NCBI GenBank assembly: GCA_963785755.1
Contig: CAWAXG010000013.1
Span: forward strand, 806,001 to 870,000
Direction of reading: 5' to 3'
Source: JACCXG01 sp963785755
GTDB lineage: Bacteria > Acidobacteriota > Vicinamibacteria > Vicinamibacterales > 2-12-FULL-66-21
Length of the DNA stretch: 64,000 nucleotides
The notes under the pieces are model-generated. The model did no database searches. It was not told where the DNA came from and worked only from the letters and a program-made list of their open reading frames with translations. Position 1 is the stretch's first letter. Every line of letters starts with the position of its first letter. Below are positions 36,172 through 47,272 of the stretch, in pieces. The position numbers and the translations under genes are program-made.

Positions 36172-36843
36172 CTACGTCGTCTTCTTGATGAAGTAGTCGA
36201 CCAGCTCGGATGACGAGTTGTCCATTTCGACGTTGAAGTACTCGATGCGGCCGGTCAGGTAGTTGTAGAACCACACCGCGGGAATGGCGACGACCAGGCC
36301 GAGCGCGGTTTCGACGAGCGCTTCCGAGATACCGGCGGAGACGGCGCCGAGACCGCCGGAGCCGGTGGCGGCAATGCCCTGGAACGCGGTGATGATGCCG
36401 ACGACCGTGCCAAGCAGTCCGACGAACGGCGCCGTCGAACCGATGGTGGCGAGCGAGGCGACGCCCTTCTTCAGGTCGTTCGCGGTCAGCGCGGAGGCAC
36501 GCTGAATCGCGCGGCGGACCGTATCCACCAGATCTTCACGGCTCAGGTTTGCGCCGGTTTCCTGCTGGAACTGGTATTCCTGCAACCCGGCAAGGACGAC
36601 CTTGGCGAGATGGCTGTAGCGATAGTTCTTCGAGGACGAGATGGCAATGGCGTCTTTGAGCCGGCCTTCTTTCAGATGCTTGGCCACCTGCGGTGCGTAG
36701 AGCTTCGACTGCTTCCGCGCCTGGGTGAACGTATAGATCCGTTCGATCGCGACGCCGAACGAGATCATCGACATGATGATCAGAATCACGCCGATGCTCT
36801 TCGCGACGAAGCCCATCTGCTCCCACATGTGCATCAAGTCCAT
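36172..36843 (-). CDS. exbB: ExbB/TolQ/MotA-family proton channel
   Basis: A 223-residue inner-membrane protein with three hydrophobic segments: SIGVILIIMSMISFGVAIER at the N-terminus, and GSTAPFVGLLGTVVGIITAF and ALVETALGLVVAIPAVWF in the C-terminal half. The last two carry the ExbB/TolQ signature. It would form the pentameric channel around ExbD. ATG 36843 was chosen for its GGAGGAG Shine-Dalgarno eight bases upstream, although the frame extends farther. The gene lies between tonB and the two exbD genes. Confidence 0.93.
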   Translation of the reverse strand: MDLMHMWEQMGFVAKSIGVILIIMSMISFGVAIERIYTFTQARKQSKLYAPQVAKHLKEGRLKDAIAISSSKNYRYSHLAKVVLAGLQEYQFQQETGANLSREDLVDTVRRAIQRASALTANDLKKGVASLATIGSTAPFVGLLGTVVGIITAFQGIAATGSGGLGAVSAGISEALVETALGLVVAIPAVWFYNYLTGRIEYFNVEMDNSSSELVDYFIKKTT

Positions 36844-36985
36844 TGCGCCACTCCTCCGGCCTGGACAACTCCAGGGAAAATTGCACGCTTGTTCGAACAA
36901 ACGGCGGGGCCCATGAGCCCCGCCCTTCAATGTCGAGCCGGCACATCGATCGCCGCGGCCGCGCGGGCGTCGATGCGCTGCAGGC

Positions 36986-37712
36986 TCACTGCAGCGTAAA
37001 GTTCACCGTGACGGTCATGATGACCGGGACCGGGACGCCGTTGAGCAGCGTTGGCGTGAACTGCCACTGCTTGACTGCATCGAGCGCCGCCTGGTCCAGG
37101 AGCGGGATCGACCGCAGAACTTTTGCATCTTTGACCCGGCCGTCCGGACCGATCGTCGCCTCGATGATTACGACGCCCTGCACGCGCGCCGATTGCGCGA
37201 TGGGCGGGTAGACCGGGTTGACGTTGCGGACCTTGGTCGGGGCCTTGATGTTGCCGCCGACGCGAACTGGCTGCGTCGGTGGCGGGGGCGGCGGGGGCGG
37301 CGCGGCCGGCAGACCGCCGACGACGCCTCCAATAGTCCCACCCGGGATGCCACCCTCGACACCTCCGGGAACACCCTCGGCCACGCCGGTCGTCGGCGGG
37401 AGCTCACGGGCTATTTCTTTTGGCGCCTCGGTCGGCGCCACATTCGGATTGGCCGGGGTGGGCGGAGTGACCTTGGGTGGCGCCGCCGCGGCCGGAGGCG
37501 GCGGCGGGGGTGGTGGTGGCGGCGGTGGTGGGGCCGCGAACGCCATCATGCTCTGCGGCGTGGGCAGCACGTCGGTGGCCATCAAGCGGAATGATGATCA
37601 CCGCACCGAACAGCACCACATGCGCGAGGATCGACAAGGGCACCGTGTACCACTTCTGCGACCCGAGTTTTATTGACGTCTCGACGACGTCGCCGAACAT
37701 CTCACGCGGCAC
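36986..37712 (-). CDS. tonB: TonB-family energy transducer, interrupted by one frameshift
   Basis: Two frames join into a protein of about 241 residues. The first starts at GTG 37712 (GAGGAGGG Shine-Dalgarno) and holds the single membrane anchor SILAHVVLFGAVIIIPL. The second has MATDVLPTPQSMMAFAA, a run of 13 prolines, another Pro/Gly-rich linker, and the C-terminal TonB domain with VNPVYPPIAQSARVQGVVII, RVKDAKVLRSIPLLDQAAL and a late WQFTPTLLNGVPV. Removing one base at about 37583 (CTT G ATG) gives IIIPLMATDVLPTP, the usual acidobacterial TonB layout. A consensus promoter is upstream, and exbB and two exbD genes follow. Its job is to energise outer-membrane receptors. Confidence 0.87.
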
Positions 37713-37778
37713 GGCTCAGCCCTCCTCGCGTCCGAACGCCCCGCAACACCGCAAAATATGGGTGGTTGCAAGACGCGA

Positions 37779-37808
37779 ATTATAGTCAGACGCAAAAACC
37801 AGTGTCAA
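37779..37808 (-). promoter_or_regulatory. Consensus sigma-70 promoter of the tonB-exbB-exbD-exbD operon
   Basis: On the minus strand a perfect TTGACA (37803-37808) and a perfect TATAAT (37779-37784) are 18 bases apart. The predicted start is near 37772, giving a leader of about 60 bases. Confidence 0.8.
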
Positions 37809-37892
37809 CGAACCTTCCATGCCGTAATAGACACCGGAAACGGGCAGATGGCCCGGGTTCCGAGGCCACGTTTCTCCCGTCCCCGGGAGACT

Positions 37893-40380
<2,488 letters not shown>

Positions 40381-40495
40381 TGGTCTCCTCAGAAACACTC
40401 GCGACGGCCGGACAAAAGAGCCCTGAATCGTACTATAGATGTCGACAAAACACGGCGTCGGCCGCGATGGAATCGCCCCTCGCCCACCGAGCCGG

Positions 40496-41155
40496 TCAGA
40501 CCCGGAAATCCGCCACGCGATCGTCGCCGCGCCGGACCCGCAGACGGCTCGACAGCGCAACGCCGCCGGTCAGAAAAATTCGAATCCCCTGCTCGACCGT
40601 GATGTCGGGAAATGACGCCTTGTCGCGCGGACAAATGATGACGTCTCCGAGATACAAGTGATTCGTGGGCACATAGACCGCGACGAACGGCTCCGCCCCG
40701 CCGCCGCGATCGACCGTGAACTCCTTCGTCAGGAACCCGAGGAAGAACCCGCCGCCGCTGTCCTCGACGAGCGCCACGCGCTTGAATCCGTACTCGTTGT
40801 CGGGCGAGAACGCCACAACCAGCTGCTTCACGGGCGAGTAGATGGTCCGGAAGACCGGCACCTTCAGGAGGTAGCCCTCGGTCCGCTGGAGCAGGCGCTT
40901 GCCGAGCACATTGGTGGCGAGCGCCCCCACGAGCAGCACGACCAGCGCGGTCGTGAGAATACCCAGGCCGGGGACGTGGATCGGCGTCGACCCGTCAGCG
41001 CTCAGCCGCTCCAGCCAGGCGTCGTAGAAGGGCCCGACGAACCCGTCGATCAGCCTGAAAATCCACACGAACGCCGCGACGCTGATCACCAGCGGCACGG
41101 TCACGAAGAACCCGGCGATGAAGCTCCGACGGATCCAGTTGATCAGTGCCGCCAC
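40496..41155 (-). CDS. DUF502 family membrane protein
   Basis: A 219-residue protein with two N-terminal membrane segments (SFIAGFFVTVPLVISVAAFV and LGILTTALVVLLVGALATNV) and a soluble C-terminal domain. DUF502 hallmarks are RTIYSPVKQLVVAF, EYGFKRVALVEDS and a late PTNHLYLGDVIICPRDKA. The function is unknown; plant relatives include LIKE-COV proteins that act in trafficking. GTG 41155 lies inside the end of uppP (13-base overlap), and a second GTG is at 41161. The coupling with uppP suggests a role in the envelope. Confidence 0.85.
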   Translation of the reverse strand: MAALINWIRRSFIAGFFVTVPLVISVAAFVWIFRLIDGFVGPFYDAWLERLSADGSTPIHVPGLGILTTALVVLLVGALATNVLGKRLLQRTEGYLLKVPVFRTIYSPVKQLVVAFSPDNEYGFKRVALVEDSGGGFFLGFLTKEFTVDRGGGAEPFVAVYVPTNHLYLGDVIICPRDKASFPDITVEQGIRIFLTGGVALSSRLRVRRGDDRVADFRV

Positions 41156-41955
41156 AGCCACACCAGCGTCGCCGCGGCGAGTGCCAGACGATAGAAAGCG
41201 AAGACATCGAGCTTGTGACCGGCCAGGAACCGCAGGAAATACTTGATCGTCAGGTAGCCGACGGCGCCCGAGACCACGATGCCGACGAGGAACATGGCAG
41301 CGACCTCGCTGGTGACCTGCAGGTGAGCCAGCTCGAGGGCCTCTTTCCCGGCGGCCGCCAGCGTAGCCGGAATCGCCAGCAGGAACGTGAATCGCGCGGC
41401 CGCGTCCCGTCGCACGCCGAGGAACATCCCCATCGCAATCGTCGAGCCCGAGCGTGACATGCCGGGAATCAGCGCCGCTGCCTGGGCGCAGCCGATCAGA
41501 ATCGCGTCGCGCCATCCGATCGACGCCTCCGAACGGGTGCGCGGCCCGAGGCGCTCGGCGACGAGCATGGCGATCGCGCCAACCGTCAACGCCCCGGCTG
41601 CGACCGAAGGCTGCCGCAGCGCCTCTTCGATCCGATCCGTGAAGAGCAGTCCCACGACGATGATGGGCGCCGTGCCGGCGGCAATCAACTGCAGGAGCCG
41701 CCCCGCGTCAGACGGCGCGGTCGACACCGCCGTCGGCAGCGCCCGCACCATCGCCAGGATGTCGGCGCGGAAGAACGCGAGGATCGCCGCCAGCGTGCCG
41801 ATGTGCAGCGCCACGTCGAACGCCAGGCCGAGCGCCGGCGGCGTTTCCCAGCCAAAGAAGGCACGCGCGAGAATCAGGTGGGCCGAGCTCGAGACCGGAA
41901 GGAATTCCGTGATTCCCTGAATGATCCCGAGCAGTACCGCAGCCGGAAAGTGCAC
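41143..41955 (-). CDS. uppP: Undecaprenyl-diphosphatase UppP (BacA)
   Basis: Integral membrane phosphatase of 270 residues that recycles undecaprenyl diphosphate to the monophosphate for peptidoglycan and glycan synthesis. The two family motifs are present: GIIQGITEFLPVSSSAHLIL near the N-terminus, with the catalytic Glu, and AALIPGMSRSGSTIAMG in the middle. About eight hydrophobic segments are seen. The start is GTG 41955, 12 bases after the secF stop, so it may be part of a tgt-yajC-secD-secF-uppP run. It also contributes to bacitracin tolerance in other bacteria. Confidence 0.95.
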   Translation of the reverse strand: MHFPAAVLLGIIQGITEFLPVSSSAHLILARAFFGWETPPALGLAFDVALHIGTLAAILAFFRADILAMVRALPTAVSTAPSDAGRLLQLIAAGTAPIIVVGLLFTDRIEEALRQPSVAAGALTVGAIAMLVAERLGPRTRSEASIGWRDAILIGCAQAAALIPGMSRSGSTIAMGMFLGVRRDAAARFTFLLAIPATLAAAGKEALELAHLQVTSEVAAMFLVGIVVSGAVGYLTIKYFLRFLAGHKLDVFAFYRLALAAATLVWLWRH

Positions 41956-41967
41956 CGAGCGCCGGCG

Positions 41968-42939
41968 TCAGGAGGCGCGGCGGCGGCCGGATTTACGCGA
42001 CTCAGGCGCTGGCGCGGCTGGAGCGGCTGTCGGTGCGGCAGCCTGCCTGCCGCTCAGCATGATCGCGATGGACGGCGCGATGAACCAGCCCGAGTACATC
42101 GTCGCCAGCGTGCCGACCAGCATCGTGAATGCGAAACCTTGCAGCACGTCGCCGCCGAAGAGGTAAAGCGCGAGAACCGACAGGAAGACCGTGCCTGAGG
42201 TGATCACCGTCCGCGCGAGCGTCTGGTTGATGCTGTTGTTGATGACTTTATCGAGCGGCTCCCGTCGCGCGTGGCGCGTGTTCTCCCGCACCCGGTCGAA
42301 GATCACGATCATGTCGTTGACGGAGTAGCCGACCATCGTCAGCATCGCGGCGATGATGTTGAGCGAGAGCTCGTAACGGAAAAAGACGAGGAATGCCAGC
42401 GTCATCAGGATGTCGTGGAACGTGGCGATGACCGATCCGACGGCGAAGCTCAGACGGAACCGCATTGCGATGTACCCGGTGATCGCAATGAGCGAGGCGA
42501 CGGTGGCCCAGACGCCTTTGCGCTGCAGATCCCGTCCGACCGCCGGCCCGACGATTTCGGTGCTGCGCACCTCGAACGGCCCCAGCCCGGCCTTCTCGAC
42601 CGCCGCCAGCACGGCCTGCGCCCCCTCTCCAAGCGCGGCGCCCTGCTCGGCACCTTCGCGCTGCGGGAGCCGAACCAGGATCTGGTGATCCGCCGGCGCG
42701 CCGTAGGTCTGGACAGCCTCGTCGCCCGGCAGCGGCTCGACCGCCGCCCGCACGGCTTCCTCACTCGTCGGCTTCTGGAAGTCGAGGACGACAATCGTGC
42801 CGCCTGAGAAGTCGACGCCGAGCGGCAGTCCGCGCACGGCCATCAGCGCGAAGCCGGCGAGAATCACCAGGGAAGAGAGCACGATGGCGTGCCACCGCCA
42901 GCGGATGAAATCGAAGTTCGGATGCTTGAAGAGGTTCAT
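41968..42939 (-). CDS. secF: Protein-export membrane protein SecF
   Basis: RND-type subunit of the SecDF complex, 323 residues, which uses the proton gradient to help pull exported proteins through the Sec channel. It has an N-terminal membrane segment, a periplasmic P1-like domain containing GLPLGVDFSGGTIVVLDF, and five further segments. Typical elements are TMVGYSVNDMIVIFDRVREN and a late VTSGTVFLSVLALYLFGG. The C-terminal tail is Ala/Pro/Arg-rich. It lies 14 bases after secD and shares the operon. Confidence 0.95.
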   Translation of the reverse strand: MNLFKHPNFDFIRWRWHAIVLSSLVILAGFALMAVRGLPLGVDFSGGTIVVLDFQKPTSEEAVRAAVEPLPGDEAVQTYGAPADHQILVRLPQREGAEQGAALGEGAQAVLAAVEKAGLGPFEVRSTEIVGPAVGRDLQRKGVWATVASLIAITGYIAMRFRLSFAVGSVIATFHDILMTLAFLVFFRYELSLNIIAAMLTMVGYSVNDMIVIFDRVRENTRHARREPLDKVINNSINQTLARTVITSGTVFLSVLALYLFGGDVLQGFAFTMLVGTLATMYSGWFIAPSIAIMLSGRQAAAPTAAPAAPAPESRKSGRRRAS

Positions 42940-42953
42940 GATGCTGCCTGACC

Positions 42954-44552
42954 CTAGATGCTGAGCGTCGCCGACTGACGCCGGGACAGAACGGTCTCAA
43001 ATATGGTCCGCGAAACGAAGACGGCTGTGAAGACGTTGGCGAGCAGACCGAAGAACAGGGTCGTCGCGAAGCCGCGAATCGGTCCGGTGCCGAAGTTGAA
43101 CAGAATGCCTGCGCCGATCATCGATGCGACGTGGGTGTCGAGGATGGTCAGGAACACGCGGTCGAATCCCGCGTTGACGGCGGCGCGGACACCGCGGCCC
43201 GCCGCCAGTTCTTCCTTGATGCGCTCGAAGATCAGGACGTTGGAATCGACGCCCATGCCGATCGTGAGGATGAAGCCGGCAATGCCAGGCAGCGTCATCA
43301 CTGCCTCGACGTACGCCATGAACCCCAGCAGGATCACCAGGTTGACGACCACGCTGACAATGGCATTGATCCCCGACAGCTTGTAATAGACGAGCATGAA
43401 GACGCCGACGAGGACGAGCCCGACGAGCGACGCGGTGATGCCTGCTCGGATCGAGTCGGCGCCGAGCGAAGGGCCGACTACGCGCTCTTCGAGATAGCTC
43501 ATCGACGCGGGGAGCGCACCGGAGTTCAGGATGAGCGCCAGGTCGGCAACTTCCTGCGCGGTGAAGCTGCCCGAGATCCGTCCCTCGTCCCTGATCTGGC
43601 CTTCGATGCGCGGTGCCGACTGCACGCGATTGTCGAGCACGATCGCGAGGAACTTGCCAATATTCTCGCCCGTGGCCTTGGCGAACTTGCCGGCGCCGTT
43701 CCGCGTCAGCGAAAAGCCCACGGCCGGGCGCCCGTTTTCGTCGAGCGAAGGGCGCGCGTTGCGCAGATCCTGGCCGGTGACGACGGCGGTCTTTTTCAGC
43801 AGATAGTACGACGTCCCGGCGTCAGCACCTTGCGAAACGCCGGTCAATACTTCCATGTCATCGGGCACCTTGCCGCTATGCGCCTGCAACAGCGCTTCCT
43901 GCGTCGCGGACGGGCCGACCTCGACCATCTTGAACTGCAGCTGCGCGGTCGAGCGAATGATCTCCTTGGCCCGGGCGACGTCGGTGACGCCGGGCAGCTG
44001 CACCAGAATCTGATCCCCGTCGGATCCATGTCGGGCGATGCTCGGCTCGGTGACGCCCAGCTCGTTGACGCGCCGATCGATAGTGTCCTGCGCCTGCAGC
44101 ACCGCCTGCTCGCGCATCTGTTGGGCAATGTTCGGCCGCATCGTGAACTCGTAGGTGCCGCCCGCACCCGGATTGCGGTCGTAGCTCGCGCTCATGACCT
44201 CGTCCGCCGCCCGGCGGAACTCCGCGTCACGGTCCTGGGGTACTGCCTCGACCCGCAACGTGGTCGGCGACGGAACCGTGATTGACTTGACGGTCACGCC
44301 CGCCGTCTGCAGCCGCTCGCGCAGTTGCTCGCCGGTCGTCATCGTCGACGTCCGGATCGCCTCGTCCGTGTGCACCCGCATCACCAGGTGGACGCCGCCG
44401 CGCAGATCGAGTCCCAGCTTCAACTGCTTGGCTTTGAGAAAGCCCGGAGCGGGCAGGTTGTACTGGTTGGCGAGGATCGGGTAGACGCCAAGTGCAAAAA
44501 AGACGACGAACACGCCGATGACGGTCAGAATCTTCCAGCGAATGTTTTTCAT
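42954..44552 (-). CDS. secD: Protein-export membrane protein SecD
   Basis: Partner of SecF, 532 residues, with the N-terminal LKLGLDLRGGVHLVMRV, a large periplasmic P1 domain, and six membrane segments. The conserved ILTIGMGVDSNVLIFERIKE near residue 440 is the SecD transport motif. GSFTAQEVADLALILNSGAL and a late RGFATTLFFGLLANVFTAVF are also typical. It follows yajC by six bases, giving the standard yajC-secD-secF order. Confidence 0.96.
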   Translation of the reverse strand: MKNIRWKILTVIGVFVVFFALGVYPILANQYNLPAPGFLKAKQLKLGLDLRGGVHLVMRVHTDEAIRTSTMTTGEQLRERLQTAGVTVKSITVPSPTTLRVEAVPQDRDAEFRRAADEVMSASYDRNPGAGGTYEFTMRPNIAQQMREQAVLQAQDTIDRRVNELGVTEPSIARHGSDGDQILVQLPGVTDVARAKEIIRSTAQLQFKMVEVGPSATQEALLQAHSGKVPDDMEVLTGVSQGADAGTSYYLLKKTAVVTGQDLRNARPSLDENGRPAVGFSLTRNGAGKFAKATGENIGKFLAIVLDNRVQSAPRIEGQIRDEGRISGSFTAQEVADLALILNSGALPASMSYLEERVVGPSLGADSIRAGITASLVGLVLVGVFMLVYYKLSGINAIVSVVVNLVILLGFMAYVEAVMTLPGIAGFILTIGMGVDSNVLIFERIKEELAAGRGVRAAVNAGFDRVFLTILDTHVASMIGAGILFNFGTGPIRGFATTLFFGLLANVFTAVFVSRTIFETVLSRRQSATLSI

Positions 44553-44558
44553 GATGCC

Positions 44559-44903
44559 CTACAGGCTGCTGCCCTCCGTGACGACGGGATCCTGCCCCTG
44601 ATACCCCGCGACGGCGTGACGCGCGACTTCGATCCGCACCTTGTCGGCGATCTGCAGTTGCACGGTCTTGTCACTAACGCGAGAAATGACGCCATAGATG
44701 CCGCTCGTCGTGATGACCTTGTCATTCACCTTGAGCGACTCCTGAAAGGCCTGGACCTTCTTCTGCCGGCGCTGCATGGGGAGCAGAATCAGGAAGTAGA
44801 AGATAGCCAGGATCATCGCGAACGGCAGGAACTGCAGCAGTCCAGAAGACTGACCCGACCCTGACATCGCGAGAACGAGGGGCACGACGAACGTCTGATC
44901 CAT
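44559..44903 (-). CDS. yajC: Preprotein translocase subunit YajC
   Basis: Small single-span protein of 114 residues that associates with SecDF. The membrane segment is FLPFAMILAIFYFLILLPMQ, ending in the conserved QRRQKKVQ region. The cytoplasmic domain has VITTSGIYGVISRVSDKTV. The N-terminus is longer than usual by about 15 residues. It abuts tgt directly and precedes secD, the order tgt-yajC-secD-secF seen in many bacteria. Confidence 0.93.
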   Translation of the reverse strand: MDQTFVVPLVLAMSGSGQSSGLLQFLPFAMILAIFYFLILLPMQRRQKKVQAFQESLKVNDKVITTSGIYGVISRVSDKTVQLQIADKVRIEVARHAVAGYQGQDPVVTEGSSL

Positions 44904-46064
44904 TCAGTATCGGAATCGGCGTGAGAAGGTTTGATGGAACTCCGCCCGGAGTTTTTCAAACGTGCCGAACACTATAGCCTCCCTAATCCGACGCATTGTG
45001 TCAAGGTAAAAGTGTAGATTATGCAACGAGTTGAGGGTAGAGGCGGTCATTTCCCCGGCCATGTACAGGTGCCTCAAATACGACCTCGAAAAGTGCCGGC
45101 ACGTGTAGCAGGAGCAGTTCGGATCGGGCGGCGCCGGATCCTCGGCAAACCGCGCATTCTTGATCGCCAGCGGCCCGAGGCTCGTCAGGAACTGCCCATT
45201 GCGCGCGTTCCTCGTCGGCAGGACGCAATCGAACATGTCGATGCCCCGGGCGACACACTCGAACAGGTCGTCTGGCATCCCGCTCCCCATGAGGTATCGA
45301 GGCTTGTCCGAGGGCAGCAGGGCCGCTGTGTGAGACACGACGTCGTACATGACCTCGGGCAGTTCCCCTACGCTGAGCCCGCCAATGGCATAGGCCTCGA
45401 ACCCGATCTCGACGGTCGCCTGCACGCTCTCGGTGCGTAGATCGGGAAACGTCCCCCCCTGCACGATGCCGAATTGGGCCTGGCCCGCATTCGTAACGAC
45501 GAGCGGTCCCGGATCGCTCCGCAACGCGCACAACCGCGCCCGGCACCGGCGCGCCCACCGGACCGACCGTTCCATCGCCTGCCTGGCGGTCTCGGCGGTG
45601 GCGGGCGTCGCGATGCATTCATCGAGCACCATCGCGATGTCCGACCCGAGCTGGGCTTGGATGTCGGTGGCGAGCTCGGGCGTCAGCAAATGAAGCGAGC
45701 CATCGAGATGGGATCGAAACTCCGCTCCCGACTCGCCGACGTTTCGCATCGCGGCCAGGCTGAACACCTGATATCCCCCGCTGTCCGTCAGGATCGGTCG
45801 CTGCCAGCCGATGAAGCGATGCAGCCCACCAGCCCGAGCAATCAGGTCCGCGCCCGGCCGAAGGAAGAGGTGATAGGTGTTGCCGAGAATGATGTCGGCG
45901 CCGAGATCCTCGAGGTCGCGATGGGTGATCGCCTTGACCGCGCCTCGCGTGCCGACTGGCATGAAGGCCGGCGTCTGGACGACGCCATGCGGCGTCCGCA
46001 GCTCACCGCGGCGCGCGACGCCATCGCGATGCGTGATGCGGAAGTTGAAGGCGCCGACGGTCAT
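44904..46064 (-). CDS. tgt: Queuine tRNA-ribosyltransferase
   Basis: tRNA-guanine transglycosylase of 386 residues, which exchanges guanine-34 for preQ1 in GUN anticodons. Landmarks are LRPGADLIARAGGLHRFIGW, TDSGGYQVFSL with the base-binding aspartate, GGLSVGELPEVM, and the nucleophile region MFDCVLPTRNARNGQFL. The zinc site has Cys in CSCYTCRHFSRSYLRHL. It is the first gene of the tgt-yajC-secD-secF run. ATG 46064 begins the domain at the right place; no Shine-Dalgarno or -10 box could be assigned. Confidence 0.96.
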   Translation of the reverse strand: MTVGAFNFRITHRDGVARRGELRTPHGVVQTPAFMPVGTRGAVKAITHRDLEDLGADIILGNTYHLFLRPGADLIARAGGLHRFIGWQRPILTDSGGYQVFSLAAMRNVGESGAEFRSHLDGSLHLLTPELATDIQAQLGSDIAMVLDECIATPATAETARQAMERSVRWARRCRARLCALRSDPGPLVVTNAGQAQFGIVQGGTFPDLRTESVQATVEIGFEAYAIGGLSVGELPEVMYDVVSHTAALLPSDKPRYLMGSGMPDDLFECVARGIDMFDCVLPTRNARNGQFLTSLGPLAIKNARFAEDPAPPDPNCSCYTCRHFSRSYLRHLYMAGEMTASTLNSLHNLHFYLDTMRRIREAIVFGTFEKLRAEFHQTFSRRFRY

Positions 46065-46099
46065 GCCCCATTGTTGCCCGACTGATGGGTCACCTCCTG

Positions 46100-46105
46100 T
46101 ATTCT
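46100..46105 (+). promoter_or_regulatory. -10 box (TATTCT) of a leaderless-type promoter for ddl
   Basis: TATTCT ends six bases before the GTG start at 46112. The region lacks a Shine-Dalgarno on this strand. Confidence 0.45.
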
Positions 46106-46111
46106 TGTCGT

Positions 46112-47272
46112 GTGAAGCGGCTTCGAGTTGGTGTGTTGTACGGCGGGCGGTCCGGCGAACACGAAGTGTCGCTCGCGTCGGCGGCCGCGGTCTTCGCGCA
46201 CCTCGACAAAAAGCGCTACGAGCCGGTGCCGATCCGGATCGAGAAGGATGGGCGCTGGTGCCTGGCCGATCGGCCTCCGACGGCCATGTCCGCGGGCGAC
46301 GTGATCGAACAGGCGCGGCTCGACGCAGCCCGTCCGCTGCGCAGCGGCCGCGAAGTGCACATGATTGCGCGGCCCGGCGAGGAGACCGTCCTCTCGATCG
46401 ACCGCAGTCAGGGCCGGTCTGACGAGCTTGGCCGCGCCACGGTCACCGGCCTCAACCTCGACGCGATCTTTCCCGTCCTGCACGGACCTTACGGCGAAGA
46501 CGGCACGATCCAGGGCCTGCTGGAGCTCGCGAACGTTCCATATGTCGGCGCCGGCGTGCTCGCTTCAGCGGTGGGCATGGACAAGGCGGCAATGAAGCTG
46601 GTCTTCGCGGCGCACGGACTCCCCGTCGGTCCGTACCGGGTCGTCCTGCGTCACGAGTGGGAGGCGGGCCGCGCGGCCACGCTCCAGATGCTCGAATCGG
46701 CGCTCGGATGGCCGATGTTCGTCAAACCGGCGAACCTCGGATCGAGCGTCGGCATCTCGAAGGCGAAGGAGACCGAGGGTCTGGCCAAGGCGATCGATCT
46801 CGCCGGCTCGTTCGATCGCAAAGTCGTCGTCGAGGCGGCGGTGCCGGAGGCGCGCGAGATCGAGTGCGGTGTCCTCGGCAACGATCATCCCGAAGCGTCG
46901 GTTGCCGGCGAAGTCATTCCGTCGCGCGAGTTCTACGACTACGAAGCGAAGTACATGGACGATCGATCGCAGGTCGTGATCCCCGCCGATCTCGACGCCG
47001 CCATCGCCGAAGAGATTCGCCGGCTCTCGATCGCGGCGTTCCGCGCCATCGACGGCGCCGGGATGGCCCGCGTCGACTTTCTCCTCGCGCGGCAGACCGG
47101 CGCCATTTTCGTCAACGAGGTCAATACGATCCCGGGCTTCACGACGATCAGCATGTATTCGAAGCTCTGGGCAGCGAGCGGCGTCACCTACTCGACGCTG
47201 CTCGACCGGCTGATCAGTCTCGCGCTCGAGCGGCACGCCGAAAAACAGCAATTCCGCACCAGCCTCACATGA
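46112..47272 (+). CDS. ddl: D-alanine--D-alanine ligase
   Basis: ATP-grasp ligase of 386 residues that makes the D-Ala-D-Ala dipeptide for peptidoglycan. It begins LRVGVLYGGRSGEHEVSLAS. It then shows NLDAIFPVLHGPYGEDGTIQ, GLPVGPYRVVLR, MFVKPANLGSSVGISKAK, and the magnesium-binding FVNEVNTIPGFTTISMYSKL. The tyrosine of YDYEAKYMDD fits D-Ala-D-Ala rather than D-Ala-D-Lac enzymes. GTG 46112 gives normal length and follows a TATTCT box at six bases. An upstream ATG (46085) adds nine unlikely residues. The stop overlaps the next gene as ATGA. Confidence 0.95.
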   Translation: MKRLRVGVLYGGRSGEHEVSLASAAAVFAHLDKKRYEPVPIRIEKDGRWCLADRPPTAMSAGDVIEQARLDAARPLRSGREVHMIARPGEETVLSIDRSQGRSDELGRATVTGLNLDAIFPVLHGPYGEDGTIQGLLELANVPYVGAGVLASAVGMDKAAMKLVFAAHGLPVGPYRVVLRHEWEAGRAATLQMLESALGWPMFVKPANLGSSVGISKAKETEGLAKAIDLAGSFDRKVVVEAAVPEAREIECGVLGNDHPEASVAGEVIPSREFYDYEAKYMDDRSQVVIPADLDAAIAEEIRRLSIAAFRAIDGAGMARVDFLLARQTGAIFVNEVNTIPGFTTISMYSKLWAASGVTYSTLLDRLISLALERHAEKQQFRTSLT